Assembly (NCBI GenBank): GCA_023511915.1
Contig: JAIMAN010000007.1
Location: 1 to 63,059 of the forward strand
Direction: 5' to 3'
DNA length: 63,059 nucleotides
Origin: Armatimonadota bacterium
GTDB taxonomy: Bacteria > Armatimonadota > Fimbriimonadia > Fimbriimonadales > GBS-DC
Shown here one piece after another: positions 16,486-25,401 of this stretch (position 1 is its first letter; every line of letters begins with the position of its first letter). Both the position numbers and the translations under genes were made by a program. A model generated the notes under the pieces. It ran no database searches and had not been told where the DNA came from. It saw nothing but the letters and a program-made list of their open reading frames with translations.

Positions 16486-19218
16486 TTGAACAAACAGTTT
16501 ATTTATCTGGGTATCGTTGTGTTGCTCGCGGCGTTGGCGGGCTACCTGTTCGCCACGCAGCCCATCCGCCGTGGGCTGGATGTGCAGGGCGGGTTGCGCA
16601 TGACCCTGCGCGCTGAAATCGAGAAACTCTCGCCCGAAGAGCGCAACCTGTGGACGCCCGAACGGATGCGTTTGGTGATTGACATCCTCAGCCGCCGCAT
16701 CGACTCGCTGGGCGTGATTGAACCCACGATTTATCAGAAGGGCGATACGGAGATTGTTATCGAGTTGCCAGGCTTTACCGACGAGCAGGAGGCGCGCGAC
16801 CTGCTGCAGACCACTGCGCGGCTGGAGTTCCGCTACCTCAAAGATGTGCGTACCCAAAAACAACCGACGGGACGCTACGAAATCGTCCTCGACAAGCAAG
16901 GCGACGATGAAGTGGTCAAGTTCCGTGACCTGACCAGCCCCGACGGGAAGGTCATCGAGCCAGGCACACCCGAATATCAGAAAATCATCGAGTCTTCGCC
17001 GCTCATCGTCACGGGTGATGAGCTGGAGCGCGCCGAGGTGGTCAGCCAGTCGTTCTCGCCAGAGGTGCTACTCATCTTCAATCGCGAGGGTCAGGACAAG
17101 TTCGCCCGCGCCTCGTCGCTGTATCTGAAGGAGCATATCGCAATCCTTCTGGACAACAAGATTATTTCCGCGCCTGTGATTCAGTCGGCGAACCTGCGCG
17201 AGCCTGTGATTCAGGGCAACTTCACCCTGAAAGAGGCGGCGCGGCTCCGCGACTTGCTGAACGCAGGCGCGCTGCCTGTGAGCCTCTCGCTGGAATCGAT
17301 TAGCCGCGTGGAGGCGATTCTGGGCGCGCAGGCATGGGAGCGGATTATTCAGGCGGGCATCGCGGGCTTCATCGCCGTCGCCGCGTTTATGGTGCTCTAT
17401 TACCTGTTGCCTGGCGTCATCTCGGTAATCGCACTGGGGCTGTATGTGCTGTTTGCGACGGCGATATTCAAGTCGCTGGGCGTGACCTTCTCGCTGCCTG
17501 CAATCGCAGGCATCATCCTCTCCATCGGCATGGCGATTGACGCGAACATCCTCATCTTCGAGCGACTGAAGGAGGAGTTGCGTCTGGGCAAGACGCTGTT
17601 GGCGGGGTTGGACGCCGCCTTCAAGCGGGCGTTCCCCGCAATCTTCGACTCGAACCTGAGTACGATACTCATCTGCCTGATCCTCTACTACTTCGGCACG
17701 GGACCCGTGCAGGGCTTTGCGACGACGCTGGGCACGGGCGTGGCGATTAGCTTTTTCACGGCGATTTTCTGCACGCGCGCGATGCTCTACACGCTGGTCG
17801 GGCTGGGCGTGCATCCGAGCGAGCGACTGTTCGGCTTGCGCCGCCAGTTCGGTCAGGAGGTCGGCGAGCAGCTCGGCGCGGCGAAAGACCGCTTCGATTT
17901 TGTCAACAAGCGCGGGCTGTATTACGCCATCAGCGGCGTCGCCATCCTGATTGGGCTGGTGTTCTGGTTCGGGCTGGGCGGGCTGAAGCCGGGCATCGAC
18001 TTCGCAGGCGGTAGCGAGCTGGTGCTGCAACGACCTATCCCAGGCGCGACGCAGCCGAAGACTGAACAACCACCTACACAGAGCGAGCAAGCGCAGCAGC
18101 AGCCGCCCGCCGCAACGCAGGGCAACCAACAGCAGCAACCGCCTGCGCAGGGCGAGCAGGCACAGCAGCAGCCGCCCGCCGCAACGCAGGGCAACCAGAC
18201 CCAACAACCGCCCGCGCAAGGCGAGCAGGCGCAGCAGCAACCGCCCGCTGCAACGCAGGGCAACCAGACCCAACAACCGCCCGCCCCGCCCGCCGCGCTC
18301 CCCGAACCCATCAACGCGAACTTGGCGCAGGTGCTGAGCCTGCTGCGTCAGGCGGGCTTCGAGAAGGTCGGCGCACTGTTCGGCGAGGGCAACCGCCAGC
18401 TGATTGTGCATGTCGCCGACGCCGACGCCGATAGCCAGCAGAAAATCGTCGACGCGCTCAAGCCGCTGGGCGAACTGCAGGTGGTCAGCTTCGCCAGCAT
18501 CAGCCCGCGCGTGCGCGAGGAGACCGTGCAACGCGCCGTCACGGCGGTGATGCTCTCGCTCATCGCCATCCTGCTCTATATCGCCATCCGCTTCTCTATC
18601 GAGGGCGGCTGGAGCGGGTTCAAGTTCGGGATTGCGGCGACGATTGCGCTGGCGCACGATGTGCTGATTATGGTCGGCGGCGCGGCGATTCTGGGCTACT
18701 TGCTCGGCTGGGAGATTAACGCGCTGTTTATCACCGCGTTGCTGACGCTGGTCGGCTTCTCGATCAACGACACGATTGTCGTGTACGACCGCGTGCGCGA
18801 GAACTTGCGCCAGCGGGCGCGGGGCGAGACCTTCGCGACTATCGTGAACCGCAGCCTGAACCAGACGCTGGCGCGCTCGATCAACACCAGCCTGACGCTG
18901 TTCATCGTGCTGGTCGCGCTGGTGGTGTGGGGCGCAGTGACGCAAGACTTGCGCTTCTTCTATGTTGCGATGCTGATTGGCGTGATTGCGGGCACCTACT
19001 CGTCGATTTTCATCGCGAGCCAGATCATGGTGGGCTGGCAGGACGCCCGCGAGAAGTTGCACCAGCGTCAGGCGGAGGCGGCGAAGGCGACGGCGGTCGC
19101 GCCCAAGCCCAGCAGCGCGCCCACGCCGACTGCTGCGCCCACTGCCAGCAGTGCTGACGACGCCCCGCGTAAAAAGCACCACGCGCAGCATGTCGGCAAG
19201 CGCAAGCGACGCTACTGA
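16486..19218 (+). CDS. secDF: Fused protein translocase subunit SecDF
   Basis: 910 residues joining SecD and SecF, the membrane pair that uses the proton gradient to complete Sec export. SecD part: TM1 (about 4-22), a large extracytoplasmic domain, then five TM segments (about 280-460) with IGMAIDANILIFERLKEELR. SecF part: TM from about 485, the GIDFAGGSEL motif, then five TMs with VGFSINDTIVVYDRVRENLR. The TTG start follows GGAGGAGA. Unusual: a Gln/Pro-rich linker built from a 69-bp tandem repeat sits in the first extracytoplasmic loop of SecF. The C-terminus is Ala/Pro-rich then basic. The MFS gene overlaps its stop. Confidence 0.96.
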   Translation: MNKQFIYLGIVVLLAALAGYLFATQPIRRGLDVQGGLRMTLRAEIEKLSPEERNLWTPERMRLVIDILSRRIDSLGVIEPTIYQKGDTEIVIELPGFTDEQEARDLLQTTARLEFRYLKDVRTQKQPTGRYEIVLDKQGDDEVVKFRDLTSPDGKVIEPGTPEYQKIIESSPLIVTGDELERAEVVSQSFSPEVLLIFNREGQDKFARASSLYLKEHIAILLDNKIISAPVIQSANLREPVIQGNFTLKEAARLRDLLNAGALPVSLSLESISRVEAILGAQAWERIIQAGIAGFIAVAAFMVLYYLLPGVISVIALGLYVLFATAIFKSLGVTFSLPAIAGIILSIGMAIDANILIFERLKEELRLGKTLLAGLDAAFKRAFPAIFDSNLSTILICLILYYFGTGPVQGFATTLGTGVAISFFTAIFCTRAMLYTLVGLGVHPSERLFGLRRQFGQEVGEQLGAAKDRFDFVNKRGLYYAISGVAILIGLVFWFGLGGLKPGIDFAGGSELVLQRPIPGATQPKTEQPPTQSEQAQQQPPAATQGNQQQQPPAQGEQAQQQPPAATQGNQTQQPPAQGEQAQQQPPAATQGNQTQQPPAPPAALPEPINANLAQVLSLLRQAGFEKVGALFGEGNRQLIVHVADADADSQQKIVDALKPLGELQVVSFASISPRVREETVQRAVTAVMLSLIAILLYIAIRFSIEGGWSGFKFGIAATIALAHDVLIMVGGAAILGYLLGWEINALFITALLTLVGFSINDTIVVYDRVRENLRQRARGETFATIVNRSLNQTLARSINTSLTLFIVLVALVVWGAVTQDLRFFYVAMLIGVIAGTYSSIFIASQIMVGWQDAREKLHQRQAEAAKATAVAPKPSSAPTPTAAPTASSADDAPRKKHHAQHVGKRKRRY
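18079..18285 (+). repeat. 69-bp x 3 tandem repeat in secDF
   Basis: Three in-frame units start at 18079, 18148 and 18217, each encoding 23 residues of the type QGEQAQQQPPAATQGNQ plus a short Pro-rich end. Located inside the SecF extracytoplasmic loop. Confidence 0.9.
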
Positions 19219-20420
19219 TGCCTATCCAGCGGATTACGCCCGAAGCCGATGAGCGGGTCAAACGCCGCGCGTTGCTGGCGGTCTTTATCACGATTTTCGT
19301 CAGCCTCATCGGCTTCGGGATTGTGATCCCGCTGCTGCCGTTCTACGCGCAGCGGTTCCAAGCCAGCGAGCTGCAGATTGGTCTGCTGTTCGCGTCGTTC
19401 TCGGTCGCGCAACTGTTTGCATCGCCGATTCTGGGCGACTGGTCGGATCGGTGGGGTCGGCGTCCCGTGCTGATTCTGAGCCTGCTGGGGTCGGCGGCGA
19501 GTTTTGTGATGCTCGCGCTCGCGCCGAACCTGTTCTGGCTGTTTCTGTCGCGCCTGCTGGACGGGTTCACGGGGGGCAACATTACGACGGCGCGGGCGTA
19601 TATTGCCGACATCAGCCCGCCTGAGCGACGGGCGCGCAACTTTGGGCTGATTGGCGCGGCGTTCGGGCTGGGGTTTATTCTGGGACCTGCGTTAGGGGGC
19701 GGGCTGGCGTCGTTCGGGCTGGCGGTTCCCGCGTGGGCGGCGGCGGCGATTTCGCTGCTGGCGGCGGCGTATGCGTTTGTTGCGCTGCCCGAAACGGCGC
19801 ACCTTGTGCCCGCGAAGCGCCCCTCGCCGTGGCGCGAGATGCCCACTACGCTTACGCGCAGCCCCGCCGCGCGCCTGCTGTGGATGAACTTCATCCTGTG
19901 GCTCGGCTTCTCGGTCTACCAGACGACCTTCCCGCTGTTTGTGGCGATGCGTTTCGGGCTGGGTCCGCGCGAGATCGGCTACATCCTGGCGGTGGTGGGG
20001 CTGGTGGGCGCACTCTCGCAGGCTGTGCTGGTCGGGCGCGTGGTGCATGCGCTGGGCGAGCAACGCACCCTGCTGGTCGGGCTGCTGCTAAACATCGTCG
20101 GGCTATCGGGCGCGGCGTTCACGCACGCGCTGCCGATGTTCTACCTGCTGGTGGGCATTGCGTCGGTCGGGGGCGCGCTTGCGCTGCCCAGCGTGGTGAG
20201 CCTGATCAGCCGCTCGGCGACCGACGCGGAGCAGGGGCGCATTCAGGGCGTGTCGGGCTCGCTGGAGAGCCTCGCACGCATCCTCGCGCCGATTGGCGGC
20301 AACGGCGCGCTCAAGTATAGCGACGCGCTGCCCTACGCGGCGGCGGCAGGGCTGCTGGTAGTCGGCGCGCTGCTCGCGCTGGGCGTGCGCCCCATCCAGA
20401 AGCCGCCAACGACCGATTAG
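19218..20420 (+). CDS. MFS transporter (drug:H+ antiporter type)
   Basis: 400 residues, about 12 hydrophobic segments. The cytoplasmic loop 2-3 signature of the major facilitator superfamily is present as GDWSDRWGRRP. N-terminal helices contain LIGFGIVIPLLPFYAQRFQ, like TetA-class exporters. Substrate cannot be told from sequence. The ATG overlaps the secDF stop by one base, so it is cotranscribed. Confidence 0.9.
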   Translation: MPIQRITPEADERVKRRALLAVFITIFVSLIGFGIVIPLLPFYAQRFQASELQIGLLFASFSVAQLFASPILGDWSDRWGRRPVLILSLLGSAASFVMLALAPNLFWLFLSRLLDGFTGGNITTARAYIADISPPERRARNFGLIGAAFGLGFILGPALGGGLASFGLAVPAWAAAAISLLAAAYAFVALPETAHLVPAKRPSPWREMPTTLTRSPAARLLWMNFILWLGFSVYQTTFPLFVAMRFGLGPREIGYILAVVGLVGALSQAVLVGRVVHALGEQRTLLVGLLLNIVGLSGAAFTHALPMFYLLVGIASVGGALALPSVVSLISRSATDAEQGRIQGVSGSLESLARILAPIGGNGALKYSDALPYAAAAGLLVVGALLALGVRPIQKPPTTD

Positions 20421-20478
20421 GCGCAACCGCCGCTGGCACGACCTGCCCAACCCCTTGAATTGCGCCTCCCCAAGCGGG

Positions 20479-20484
20479 TATACT
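20479..20484 (+). promoter_or_regulatory. -10 box (TATACT) for the tRNA pair
   Basis: GGGTATACTTAT 13 nt before the tRNA-His 5' end. Confidence 0.6.
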
Positions 20485-20497
20485 TATAGACCGCGCG

Positions 20498-20574
20498 GGG
20501 ATCGTAGCTCAGTTGGTCAGAGCGCCTGACTGTGGCTCAGGAGGTCGTGGGTTCAAGTCCCATCGGTCCCCCCA
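20498..20574 (+). tRNA. tRNA-His (GTG)
   Basis: Cloverleaf with acceptor GGGATCG/CGGTCCC, D-arm AGCTCAGTTGGTCAGAGC, anticodon arm CCTGA-CTGTGGC-TCAGG giving anticodon GTG, and T-arm GTGGG-TTCAAGT-CCCAT. The base before position 1 is G (20497) and the discriminator is C, the encoded G-1:C73 pair typical of tRNA-His. CCA is encoded. Confidence 0.97.
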
Positions 20575-20576
20575 AC

Positions 20577-20652
<76 letters not shown>

Positions 20653-20680
20653 GAATCCTGTTGGACGCTGTTGCGCGGGG

Positions 20681-20686
20681 TACACT
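20681..20686 (+). promoter_or_regulatory. -10 box (TACACT) for hslU, leaderless start
   Basis: GGGGTACACTTACGCC ends directly at the GTG start at 20693, leaving 6 nt between box and codon. Confidence 0.5.
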
Positions 20687-20692
20687 TACGCC

Positions 20693-22141
20693 GTGAGAAT
20701 CGAGACCATCATCCCGATCGAGTCGCTCACGCCGCGCCAGATAGTGGCGGAGCTGGATAAGTATATCGTCGGTCAAGCCAAAGCCAAGCGCGCCGTCGCG
20801 ATTGCCCTGCGCAACCGCTACCGCCGTCAGCAACTCTCGCCCGAGCTGCGCGACGAAATCTTACCCAAAAATATCCTGATGATTGGTCCCACAGGCGTCG
20901 GCAAGACCGAAATCGCGCGCCGGCTGGCGATGCTGGTGCGCGCGCCGTTCGTGAAGGTCGAGGCGACCAAGTTCACCGAAGTCGGCTATGTCGGGCGCGA
21001 TGTCGATTCAATGGTGCGCGATTTGACCAGCATCGCCGTGCGCATGGTGGAGCAGGAGAAGATTCAAGAGGTGCGCCCGAAAGCGCAGCGCCGCGCCTAC
21101 GAGCGGCTGGCGACCCTCCTGCTCGACAAGACCGAGCGCCCCAAGCGCGGACGCCGACGCGAAGTCACCCCGCTGGAGATGCTGTTCCAAATCCTGCACC
21201 AAGACGACGAGGAGGAGGACGAGGCGCCCGCCGTCGAGGAGACCCCAGGCGAGAAAGCCGACCGCCGCACTCGCCGACGCCAAATCATGGAGCAACTCAA
21301 ATCAGGCGCACGCGACAAAGAGACCATCGAAATCGAAGTGGAAGAGAGTCTCACCCCGTTCGTGCAGGTCTTCTCGCCGCAGGGCATCGAGGAGATGGGG
21401 CTCGACGCCGATCTGATGCCGCCGTTCGGTCCGCGCAGCCGCAGCAAGCGCGTGGTCACCGTCGCCGAAGCCATCGACATCTACACCCAGCAGGAGGCGC
21501 GCAAAATGATCGACCGCTCCGCCGTCGTCAGCGAAGCCGTCCAGCGCGTGGAGCAGACGGGCATCATCTTCCTCGACGAAATCGACAAAATCGCAGGCTC
21601 AGGGCGCGCCGTGGGTCCCGATGTGAGCCGCGAAGGCGTGCAGCGCGACCTGCTGCCGATTATCGAAGGCTCCACCGTCACCACCAAGTTCGGTCCCGTG
21701 CGCACCGACCATATCCTGTTCATCGCGGCGGGCGCGTTCCACACCGCCAAGCCGTCGGATCTCATCCCCGAACTGCAGGGGCGACTGCCGATTCGCGTCG
21801 AGCTGGAATCGCTGGGCGCGGAGGACTTCCGCCGTATCCTCACAGAACCCAAAAACGCGCTTACCAAGCAGTACCAGCAACTGATGGCGACCGAAGGCGT
21901 GCAACTGGAGTTCACGGACGACGCCGTCGAGGAGATCGCGCGCATCGCGGGCGAGGTGAACGCCCGCACGGAGAACATCGGCGCACGACGCCTGCACACA
22001 GTCATGGAACGGCTGATGGAAGACCTCTCGTTCGACGCGCCCGACCACGCAGGCGAGCGCATCGTCATCGACCGCGCCTATGTGCAAGCCAAACTCGCCG
22101 ATGTGGTGAAAGACACCGACCTGAGCCGATATATCCTGTAG
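20693..22141 (+). CDS. hslU: HslU, ATPase subunit of the HslUV protease
   Basis: 482-residue AAA+ unfoldase that feeds proteins to the HslV peptidase. It has the N-terminal [17 protein letters not shown], Walker [10 protein letters not shown], Walker [14 protein letters not shown], and the C-terminal LSRYIL that docks into HslV. The intermediate I-domain is present with an acidic stretch. GTG start directly behind a TACACT box implies a leaderless mRNA. hslV, normally adjacent, is not in this window, so it lies elsewhere or is absent. Confidence 0.96.
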   Translation: MRIETIIPIESLTPRQIVAELDKYIVGQAKAKRAVAIALRNRYRRQQLSPELRDEILPKNILMIGPTGVGKTEIARRLAMLVRAPFVKVEATKFTEVGYVGRDVDSMVRDLTSIAVRMVEQEKIQEVRPKAQRRAYERLATLLLDKTERPKRGRRREVTPLEMLFQILHQDDEEEDEAPAVEETPGEKADRRTRRRQIMEQLKSGARDKETIEIEVEESLTPFVQVFSPQGIEEMGLDADLMPPFGPRSRSKRVVTVAEAIDIYTQQEARKMIDRSAVVSEAVQRVEQTGIIFLDEIDKIAGSGRAVGPDVSREGVQRDLLPIIEGSTVTTKFGPVRTDHILFIAAGAFHTAKPSDLIPELQGRLPIRVELESLGAEDFRRILTEPKNALTKQYQQLMATEGVQLEFTDDAVEEIARIAGEVNARTENIGARRLHTVMERLMEDLSFDAPDHAGERIVIDRAYVQAKLADVVKDTDLSRYIL

Positions 22142-22174
22142 GCGACGGGGGGAACTTTCGACGCCGAGATGGGA

Positions 22175-22180
22175 TACAAT
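22175..22180 (+). promoter_or_regulatory. -10 box (TACAAT) for the S41 gene pair
   Basis: GGGATACAATTACC 23 nt upstream of the GTG start; GGAGGA follows as ribosome-binding site. Confidence 0.5.
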
Positions 22181-22202
22181 TACCTATGGAGGACAGCAGA
22201 GC

Positions 22203-23627
22203 GTGAGAACGAAATGGCTTCGCGGGGGGATTAGCCTGCTGGCGTTGGCGTTGGTGTTCGCCAGCGGCTGGTTGACCCGCAATCTCTTGGCGAACCGCTC
22301 GATGCAGAGCGGCGCAGCGGTGGTGGTGCAGCGCGACTTCGCGCCCGCGCTGGCGGACGCCCGTACCCCTGCATCCAATCTGGATGTCTCGGAGCCGTCG
22401 ATGGTGACGCTGTACGACCGCGTGTTCCGCCTCGTGCGCGACGAGTATGTCGAGCCTGTGTCGGCGGACAAACTGACGCACGGCTCGCTGGAGGCGATGC
22501 TCGCCGCGCTGGACGACCCGCGCTCGCAGTTTTTGCGCCCAGAGCAGCGCGAGCAGTTCGCTCGCGCCCTCAACGGCGAGATTCAGGGCATCGGCGCGGT
22601 GCTGACGGTGGTGAAGCGCAAGACCACCCTGCGCGTCGGCGACGAGACCGCCCCGCTGGAGCAGAACCTGCTGCAGGTGGTCGCCGTCGCGCCCAACTCG
22701 CCCGCCGAGAAAGCGGGACTGAAATCGGGCGACTTCATCGACGCCATCGACGGGCAGTGGGTCATCTCCGAAGATCCGTTCGCCGAGATTGCCCAACTGC
22801 AGCGCATGCACAGCTCGCGCGAGCAGATTCGCCAAGCGAGCGAACGCGCCCGCAAGCGACTGGAGAACAGCGTCGGCATCAGCGAAGCCATTCGCCGCCT
22901 GAGCCAGACCCCGACGGACGCCAAAGACGCTAAGCCCCTCAAACTGACGGTCAAGCGCGCGGGGCAGACGCTGGAGGTAGAGGTCGCTCGCGCGACCACG
23001 CGCGTGCGCCCGCTGGAGTATCGCCTGCTGAACGGACGCTGGGGCTACCTGCGCCCCAATTTGCTGAACGCCGCTGCCAGCCGCGAGTTCGCCAACGCGC
23101 TGCGCACCCTCAAGCAAGGCGGCGCGAAAGGCTTGGTGATTGACCTGCGCGGGGTCGCTGTTGGACAGCAGGAGCCTGCGCTGCAGATGCTGAGCCTCAT
23201 CGCCACAAAGCGACAGGTCGCGCAGGTCGAGTACCGCGCGGGCAACCGCTACAAGACGCGCCCGCTGAACCTGCCCAAGCCGCCCCAGCCCGCCAACCTA
23301 CCCGTCGCTGTGCTGGTGGATCGCGGCGCGTATAATGTGGCAGAAATGGTCGCGCTGGCAATCCGACAGACGGCGAACGCCCGAATCTTCGGGATGCCGA
23401 CCTTCGGGGACGCCTCGCAGACGAATCTGTACCAACTCAAGGACGGGTCGGGCTTCACGCTGACCGTCGGACGCTACTTGGGGCTGGACGGCGCGAAGTT
23501 CCACCAGAAGGGCGTGCAGCCCGATGTGCGCGTCGCTGCTGAGCCGCGCATGCGCGGGCAACTCGGCGGCGACCCCGCGCTGGAACGCGCCGTCAGCTGG
23601 CTGCAATCGCAGGAGAAACGGTCATGA
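22203..23627 (+). CDS. S41/CtpA-family pseudo-protease (catalytic residues lost)
   Basis: 474 residues with CtpA architecture: N-terminal signal anchor (LLALALVFASGWL), helical domain with YDRVFRLVRDEYVEPV, PDZ domain (SPAEKAGLKSGDFIDAIDG) and C-terminal S41 fold. At the position of the catalytic Ser (three before the conserved Glu) it has Asn378 (GAYNVAE), and 25 residues later, where Lys should be, Asp403 (FGDAS). Both active-site residues are therefore replaced. The PDZ also carries an insertion of about 60 residues. GTG start behind GGAGGA. It overlaps the intact S41 protease gene by 4 nt, so the pair is coexpressed, probably as adaptor and enzyme. Confidence 0.85.
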   Translation: MRTKWLRGGISLLALALVFASGWLTRNLLANRSMQSGAAVVVQRDFAPALADARTPASNLDVSEPSMVTLYDRVFRLVRDEYVEPVSADKLTHGSLEAMLAALDDPRSQFLRPEQREQFARALNGEIQGIGAVLTVVKRKTTLRVGDETAPLEQNLLQVVAVAPNSPAEKAGLKSGDFIDAIDGQWVISEDPFAEIAQLQRMHSSREQIRQASERARKRLENSVGISEAIRRLSQTPTDAKDAKPLKLTVKRAGQTLEVEVARATTRVRPLEYRLLNGRWGYLRPNLLNAAASREFANALRTLKQGGAKGLVIDLRGVAVGQQEPALQMLSLIATKRQVAQVEYRAGNRYKTRPLNLPKPPQPANLPVAVLVDRGAYNVAEMVALAIRQTANARIFGMPTFGDASQTNLYQLKDGSGFTLTVGRYLGLDGAKFHQKGVQPDVRVAAEPRMRGQLGGDPALERAVSWLQSQEKRS

Positions 23628-24940
23628 GAGAACGCGGACGTGCTTGGGTCTACACGCTACTGTTGATGCCGCTGCTGTTTATCGGCGGGTTCGTGGTGTC
23701 GGAGGCGTATGCGGTGCTGACCTACAGCTCGCCGTCGCTGCTGCGCGACTCGTTGCGTGACCTCACGCGCCGCGAGACGCTGGAGCCGACGGACGCTTTC
23801 CGCAGCGCGCTCGCCGAAGTGGAAGCGCACTACTACGGCAAGCCGCCCGCCATCGATAAGCTGACCTACACCAGCATCGACGGGATGCTCGGCGCACTGG
23901 AAGACCCCTACACGCGCTTCATGGATCCTGACGCCTTCCGCCGCATGCAGGAGGACACCACAGGCAGCTTCACGGGCATCGGCGCGCTGCTGGAAGACGC
24001 CCCTGGCGGGGCGCGCATCGTGCGCCCCCTGCCCAACAGCCCCGCCCAAAAAGCAGGACTGCAACCTGGCGACATCATCGTCGCCGTGGACGGCAAGAGC
24101 TTAGAGCGCGTCGCCCTCGACGAAGCCGTGCGCCTGATTCGCGGACCGCGCTTCACGGAGGTCAAACTCACCATCCGCCGCGGCGAGAACGAACCGTTCA
24201 CCGTGACCCTCAAGCGCGACCTTGTGGAAAGCCCCACCGTCGATGTCTACTTGGAAGACGACGAGAACAAAATCTACCGCATCTGGCTGCAGAACTTCAG
24301 CGAGAAAGCCCCCACGCTGCTCGATCGCGCCCTGCGCCAGATCAAGCAGGAAGGCGGACGCGCGATTATCTTAGACCTGCGGGCGAACCCTGGCGGGCTG
24401 CTCGACTCGTCCATCGAGGTCGCCAGTCGCTTCATTCCAGGCGATAAGGTCGTCGTGAGCGTCGTCGGCAGGCAGGGACTGCTGGATCAGAAAAGCACCC
24501 TGCGCGGGCGATACGCGAACTTGGATGTGCCGATCGTCGTGCTGATTAACGGCGGCAGCGCGAGCGCGTCGGAAATCGTCGCAGGCGCACTGCGCGACCA
24601 CAAAGTCGCGCCCCTCATCGGCGAGGACTCGTTCGGCAAAGGGCTGGTGCAGACCGTCATCCCCATCCCGCCGAACACCGCTGTCGCCATCACGACCGCC
24701 AAGTACCTCACGCCGAACGGCACCGACCTGAACGCGAAGGTCGTGGACGGCAAGCGCGTCGGCGGTCTCAAGCCCGACATCGAGGTCAAGAACCCCGAAG
24801 ACTGGCGCATGACCGAAGAGGACAAGGCGCGCGACAAGCAACTCCAGAAGGCGTTGGAAGTGCTGCGCGACAAGCTGCACGCCACGAAAGAGGGCAACGG
24901 CATCCTGCGGGCGCAGGGCGAGGCGGAGGTGAACCGATGA
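23624..24940 (+). CDS. C-terminal processing peptidase, S41 family (active)
   Basis: 438 residues: N-terminal signal anchor (LLLMPLLFIGGFVV), PDZ (SPAQKAGLQPGDIIVAVDG), and S41 catalytic core with Ser314 in GSASASE and Lys339 in FGKG, spaced 25 residues as in Tsp and D1 protease. Membrane-anchored with the protease outside the cytoplasm. It cleaves C-terminal tails of exported proteins; the specific substrate is unknown. The ATG overlaps the pseudo-protease stop (ATGA) and its own stop overlaps rpiB the same way. Confidence 0.95.
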   Translation: MRERGRAWVYTLLLMPLLFIGGFVVSEAYAVLTYSSPSLLRDSLRDLTRRETLEPTDAFRSALAEVEAHYYGKPPAIDKLTYTSIDGMLGALEDPYTRFMDPDAFRRMQEDTTGSFTGIGALLEDAPGGARIVRPLPNSPAQKAGLQPGDIIVAVDGKSLERVALDEAVRLIRGPRFTEVKLTIRRGENEPFTVTLKRDLVESPTVDVYLEDDENKIYRIWLQNFSEKAPTLLDRALRQIKQEGGRAIILDLRANPGGLLDSSIEVASRFIPGDKVVVSVVGRQGLLDQKSTLRGRYANLDVPIVVLINGGSASASEIVAGALRDHKVAPLIGEDSFGKGLVQTVIPIPPNTAVAITTAKYLTPNGTDLNAKVVDGKRVGGLKPDIEVKNPEDWRMTEEDKARDKQLQKALEVLRDKLHATKEGNGILRAQGEAEVNR

Positions 24941-25401
24941 TCCTGTTTATGGGCGCAGACCACGCGGGCTATTCCCTCAAAGAGTACCTGAAGAGCCACC
25001 TGACCCAGCAGGGCTACGACATCGTCGATGTGGGCGTCTATTCGGAGGAGCCTGCCGACTACCCCGATGTGGCGCATACGCTGACGGCGCGGCTGGTGAG
25101 CGAGACGCGCCCCGCGCTGGGCATCCTCATCTGCGGCACGGGCATCGGCATGAGCATCGCGGCGAACAAGCGTCCGGGCATCCGCGCAGCGAACGCCAGC
25201 GAACCCGTCTCCGCCGCGCTTGCCCGCGAACACAACAACGCGAACATCATCTGCTTGGGCGCGCGCGTGGTCGGGCCCGAACTCGCCCGCGCGACGGTGG
25301 AAGCCTTCCTGCGCACGGGCTTCAGCCCCGACGACCGTCACCACCGCCGCGTGCAGAAACTCGAACTCGCAGGAGGTGAAACGCAATCCCGCACCGACTG
25401 A
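24937..25401 (+). CDS. rpiB: Ribose-5-phosphate isomerase B
   Basis: 154 residues; interconverts ribose 5-phosphate and ribulose 5-phosphate in the pentose phosphate pathway. Motifs: [14 protein letters not shown] at the N-terminus (phosphate/ring-opening residues), DYPDVA, and the catalytic Cys loop [14 protein letters not shown]. Normal length. Start ATG overlaps the protease stop. The 3' end contains AGGAGGTGA, which serves the overlapping hflX gene. Confidence 0.96.
   Translation: MILFMGADHAGYSLKEYLKSHLTQQGYDIVDVGVYSEEPADYPDVAHTLTARLVSETRPALGILICGTGIGMSIAANKRPGIRAANASEPVSAALAREHNNANIICLGARVVGPELARATVEAFLRTGFSPDDRHHRRVQKLELAGGETQSRTD

Noticed and set aside
18079-18285. Minisatellite in secDF as a mobile insertion
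   Set aside because: Units are in frame, lack inverted termini or target duplications, and encode a coherent Pro/Gln linker; slippage explains them.
20693-22141. ClpX instead of HslU
   Set aside because: No N-terminal zinc-binding domain, and the I-domain plus LSRYIL C-terminus are specific to HslU.
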